NCBI GenBank assembly: GCA_944324495.1
Contig: CALUWN010000019.1
Location: 1-33,941, forward strand
Origin: an uncultured Mucispirillum sp.
Lineage (GTDB): Bacteria; Chrysiogenota; Deferribacteres; Deferribacterales; Mucispirillaceae
Reading direction: 5' to 3'
DNA length: 33,941 bases
Shown here: positions 32,909 to 33,941 of the stretch, piece by piece
Position numbering within the stretch: the first letter of the stretch is position 1
Layout: the number at the start of each line of letters is the position of its first letter
The notes under the pieces: model-generated
The model's database searches: none
What the model saw: only the letters and a program-made list of their open reading frames with translations
What the model was told of the DNA's origin: nothing
Program-made: the position numbers and the translations under genes

Positions 32909-33282
32909 TTTGAACCCTTTAAAATATTTTGACAGTCTATAATAAATGCCACCTTGTTTGGTGCACAGATTACAGCTTCACCACATTTAGATATGGCAGG
33001 CGTATTTACACATACCTGATTGGCACAGTCTGAATGGATAACTCTTAATTTATTATCTTTAATAGTATAATCAATACTTTTATATGCTGGATGCTCTTTT
33101 CCATATAAATCTTTCACTTTAGAATAAAGATTATACTCACCCTCTTTATAAGGAATATAAAAAGAATCCTGCTCAATAACAAGCAGAATTTTTTTTGCTT
33201 CATATCCATATGGTTTAAATATTAAAACTATAGAGATAACTAAAAAAAATAAGATTACTAAAATATCTGCAATGCGAAACAT
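32905..33282 (-). CDS. NusG domain II-containing membrane-anchored protein
   Basis: The product has 125 residues from the start at 33282. One N-terminal helix (about 5-22) is followed by an extracytoplasmic NusG domain II. It carries the family's cysteine pattern: HSDCANQVC, KCGEAVICAPNKVAF. The longer frame reaching 33348 is rejected because a promoter lies inside it (33298-33326). Members of this family are regularly encoded next to Gx transporters and, in many genomes, flavin-transfer or Rnf-type genes; neither is present here. The ribosome site is weak (GGTG). Confidence 0.8.
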   Translation of the reverse strand: MFRIADILVILFFLVISIVLIFKPYGYEAKKILLVIEQDSFYIPYKEGEYNLYSKVKDLYGKEHPAYKSIDYTIKDNKLRVIHSDCANQVCVNTPAISKCGEAVICAPNKVAFIIDCQNILKGSK

Positions 33283-33297
33283 ATAACACCAGATATA

Positions 33298-33326
33298 AAG
33301 ATATAATATATTATAAAAATTGTCAA
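33298..33326 (-). promoter_or_regulatory. Promoter of the NusG-II/Gx-transporter operon
   Basis: On the minus strand TTGACA (33321-33326), 17-base spacer, TATCTT (33298-33303). The start of transcription would be about 9 bases before the ATG at 33282. Confidence 0.55.
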
Positions 33327-33405
33327 GAAAGGCGTGTATAAATACCAAGAAACATACGCACGAAAATATTTATATTATAAGAAAAAAATAAACTAAAAAT
33401 TTATA

Positions 33406-33516
33406 TATGGTGCTTTAAACATAAAAGATATTAAAATGAACTTAAAATAGAAAAACTTTTCAGATTATATTGTAAAGTTATACATATTTTAATACTAATA
33501 TACTAAAAGCACCATA
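33406..33516. repeat. Nested inverted repeat downstream of the cold-shock gene
   Basis: TATGGTGCTTT (33406-33416) pairs with AAAGCACCATA (33506-33516). Inside it are ATTAAAAT/ATTTTAAT (33430-33437 with 33486-33493) and AACTT/AAGTT (33439-33443 with 33475-33479). It lies in the gap after the cold-shock stop on that gene's strand. It could be a 3' structure of the csp mRNA, a separate RNA or a palindromic mobile relic. Confidence 0.45.
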
Positions 33517-33538
33517 CTATATGATAATACTTAAATAT

Positions 33539-33742
33539 CTACTGTTTTTTAACGTTTACAGCTTGAAGACCTTTTTCACCTTCAACTGATTCAAACTCTA
33601 CTTTGTCACCTTGTTTAAGAGTTTTATAGCCTTCACTTTGAATAGCTGAAAAATGGACAAATACATCTGCCCCGTTTTCATCAGTGAGAAAACCATAACC
33701 CTTAGAATTGTTAAACCATTTCACTACACCACTTTGACTCAT
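33539..33742 (-). CDS. Cold-shock domain protein (CspA family)
   Basis: A 67-residue RNA/ssDNA chaperone. A single cold-shock domain holds both nucleic-acid-binding motifs: KGYGFLT (RNP1-like) and VFVHFSAI (RNP2). The ATG at 33742 is chosen over a TTG two codons upstream because GAGG lies 7 bases before it. A strong promoter lies about 50 bases upstream, leaving a leader of about 40 bases, shorter than the long cold-sensing leaders of E. coli cspA. Probably constitutive or mildly regulated. Monocistronic. Confidence 0.95.
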   Translation of the reverse strand: MSQSGVVKWFNNSKGYGFLTDENGADVFVHFSAIQSEGYKTLKQGDKVEFESVEGEKGLQAVNVKKQ

Positions 33743-33788
33743 TTCCAAACCTCAATATTTACATTTAGTACAACTTCCATATTACAGG

Positions 33789-33817
33789 TTTATATATAAT
33801 AAAAACTAGATTGTCAA
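33789..33817 (-). promoter_or_regulatory. Promoter of the cold-shock gene
   Basis: On the minus strand TTGACA (33812-33817), 17-base spacer, TATAAA (33789-33794). Confidence 0.7.
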
Positions 33818-33867
33818 GTTTTTTAATACCTAATGCATTTTTTTAGTCTTATTAAACTATATTATTC

Positions 33868-33897
33868 TGCTTCACCCCCATTTTTTATTAAAAAATG
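33868..33897 (-). repeat. Partial terminus of the dispersed repeat, copy C, with hairpin
   Basis: CTGCTTCACCCCCATTTTT (from 33868) matches the right terminus of copy A (72-91, reverse complement) exactly. Homology then stops, where copies A and B continue with GCAACACC. The end of the match runs into a perfect hairpin CATTTTTT-ATT-AAAAAATG (33879-33897). Confidence 0.5.
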
Positions 33898-33941
33898 CTA
33901 TAACTACTTGATAATATATGTAAAAATAGAAATAATTGTAA

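Noticed and set aside
33283-33348. 22-residue extension of the NusG-II protein
   Set aside because: A good promoter lies within this stretch, so it is not in the mRNA.
33743-33788. Cold-shock thermosensor leader
   Set aside because: The predicted leader is only about 40 bases and shows no notable structure.

Overview
This is an AT-rich, densely packed chromosomal segment from an anaerobic or microaerobic Gram-negative bacterium. The Gram-negative assignment rests on an MCE/Mla-type lipid transport operon, a TolC-type outer-membrane protein, several lipoproteins and a putative outer-membrane protein ending in phenylalanine. The anaerobic lifestyle rests on a single-chain pyruvate:ferredoxin oxidoreductase, a DcuC-type dicarboxylate carrier and a NapC/NirT-like multihaem cytochrome. 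AddAB recombination genes and a CIRCE-controlled htpG fit a non-proteobacterial lineage. The overall impression is of a Deferribacterota member, possibly Mucispirillum-like; this is inference from gene content, not a sequence search.

Layout. 1-4409: a small membrane protein (225-521) converges on the large PFOR gene (578-4153, minus), and both lie between two inverted copies of a roughly 91-bp repeat. 4410-5059: a gene-poor relic zone. 5060-8978: a tightly overlapping five-gene operon of MlaE permease, a degenerate MlaF-like protein without nucleotide-binding motifs, MlaD, and two lipoproteins. 8971-11465: an unknown membrane protein, an anti-sigma-like HATPase protein and a GNAT acetyltransferase. 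11619-15155: DcuC carrier plus AbgA-like M20 amidohydrolase, then a serine hydrolase. 15480-18353 (minus): an eight-motif cytochrome c and a TolC homologue. 18619-20736: a membrane-anchored thermonuclease, a four-copy 32-bp repeat array and a DUF4143 AAA+ ATPase. 20764-20930: a possible structured RNA and paired terminators. 20937-22928 (minus): htpG with a CIRCE operator. 23018-25833: a lipoprotein and a PrlC-like oligopeptidase. 25917-31566: addB and addA, overlapping. 31645-33742: a putative outer-membrane protein, a Gx-transporter/NusG-II pair and a cold-shock protein.

The points most worth a second look are the Walker-less MlaF-like protein inside an otherwise conserved lipid transport operon, the phased 32-bp repeats in front of the DUF4143 ATPase, the possible ncRNA at 20764-20896, the inverted repeats flanking PFOR, and several promoters placed so close to start codons that leaderless mRNAs are implied. 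No tRNA, rRNA, CRISPR array, transposase or prophage gene was recognised.
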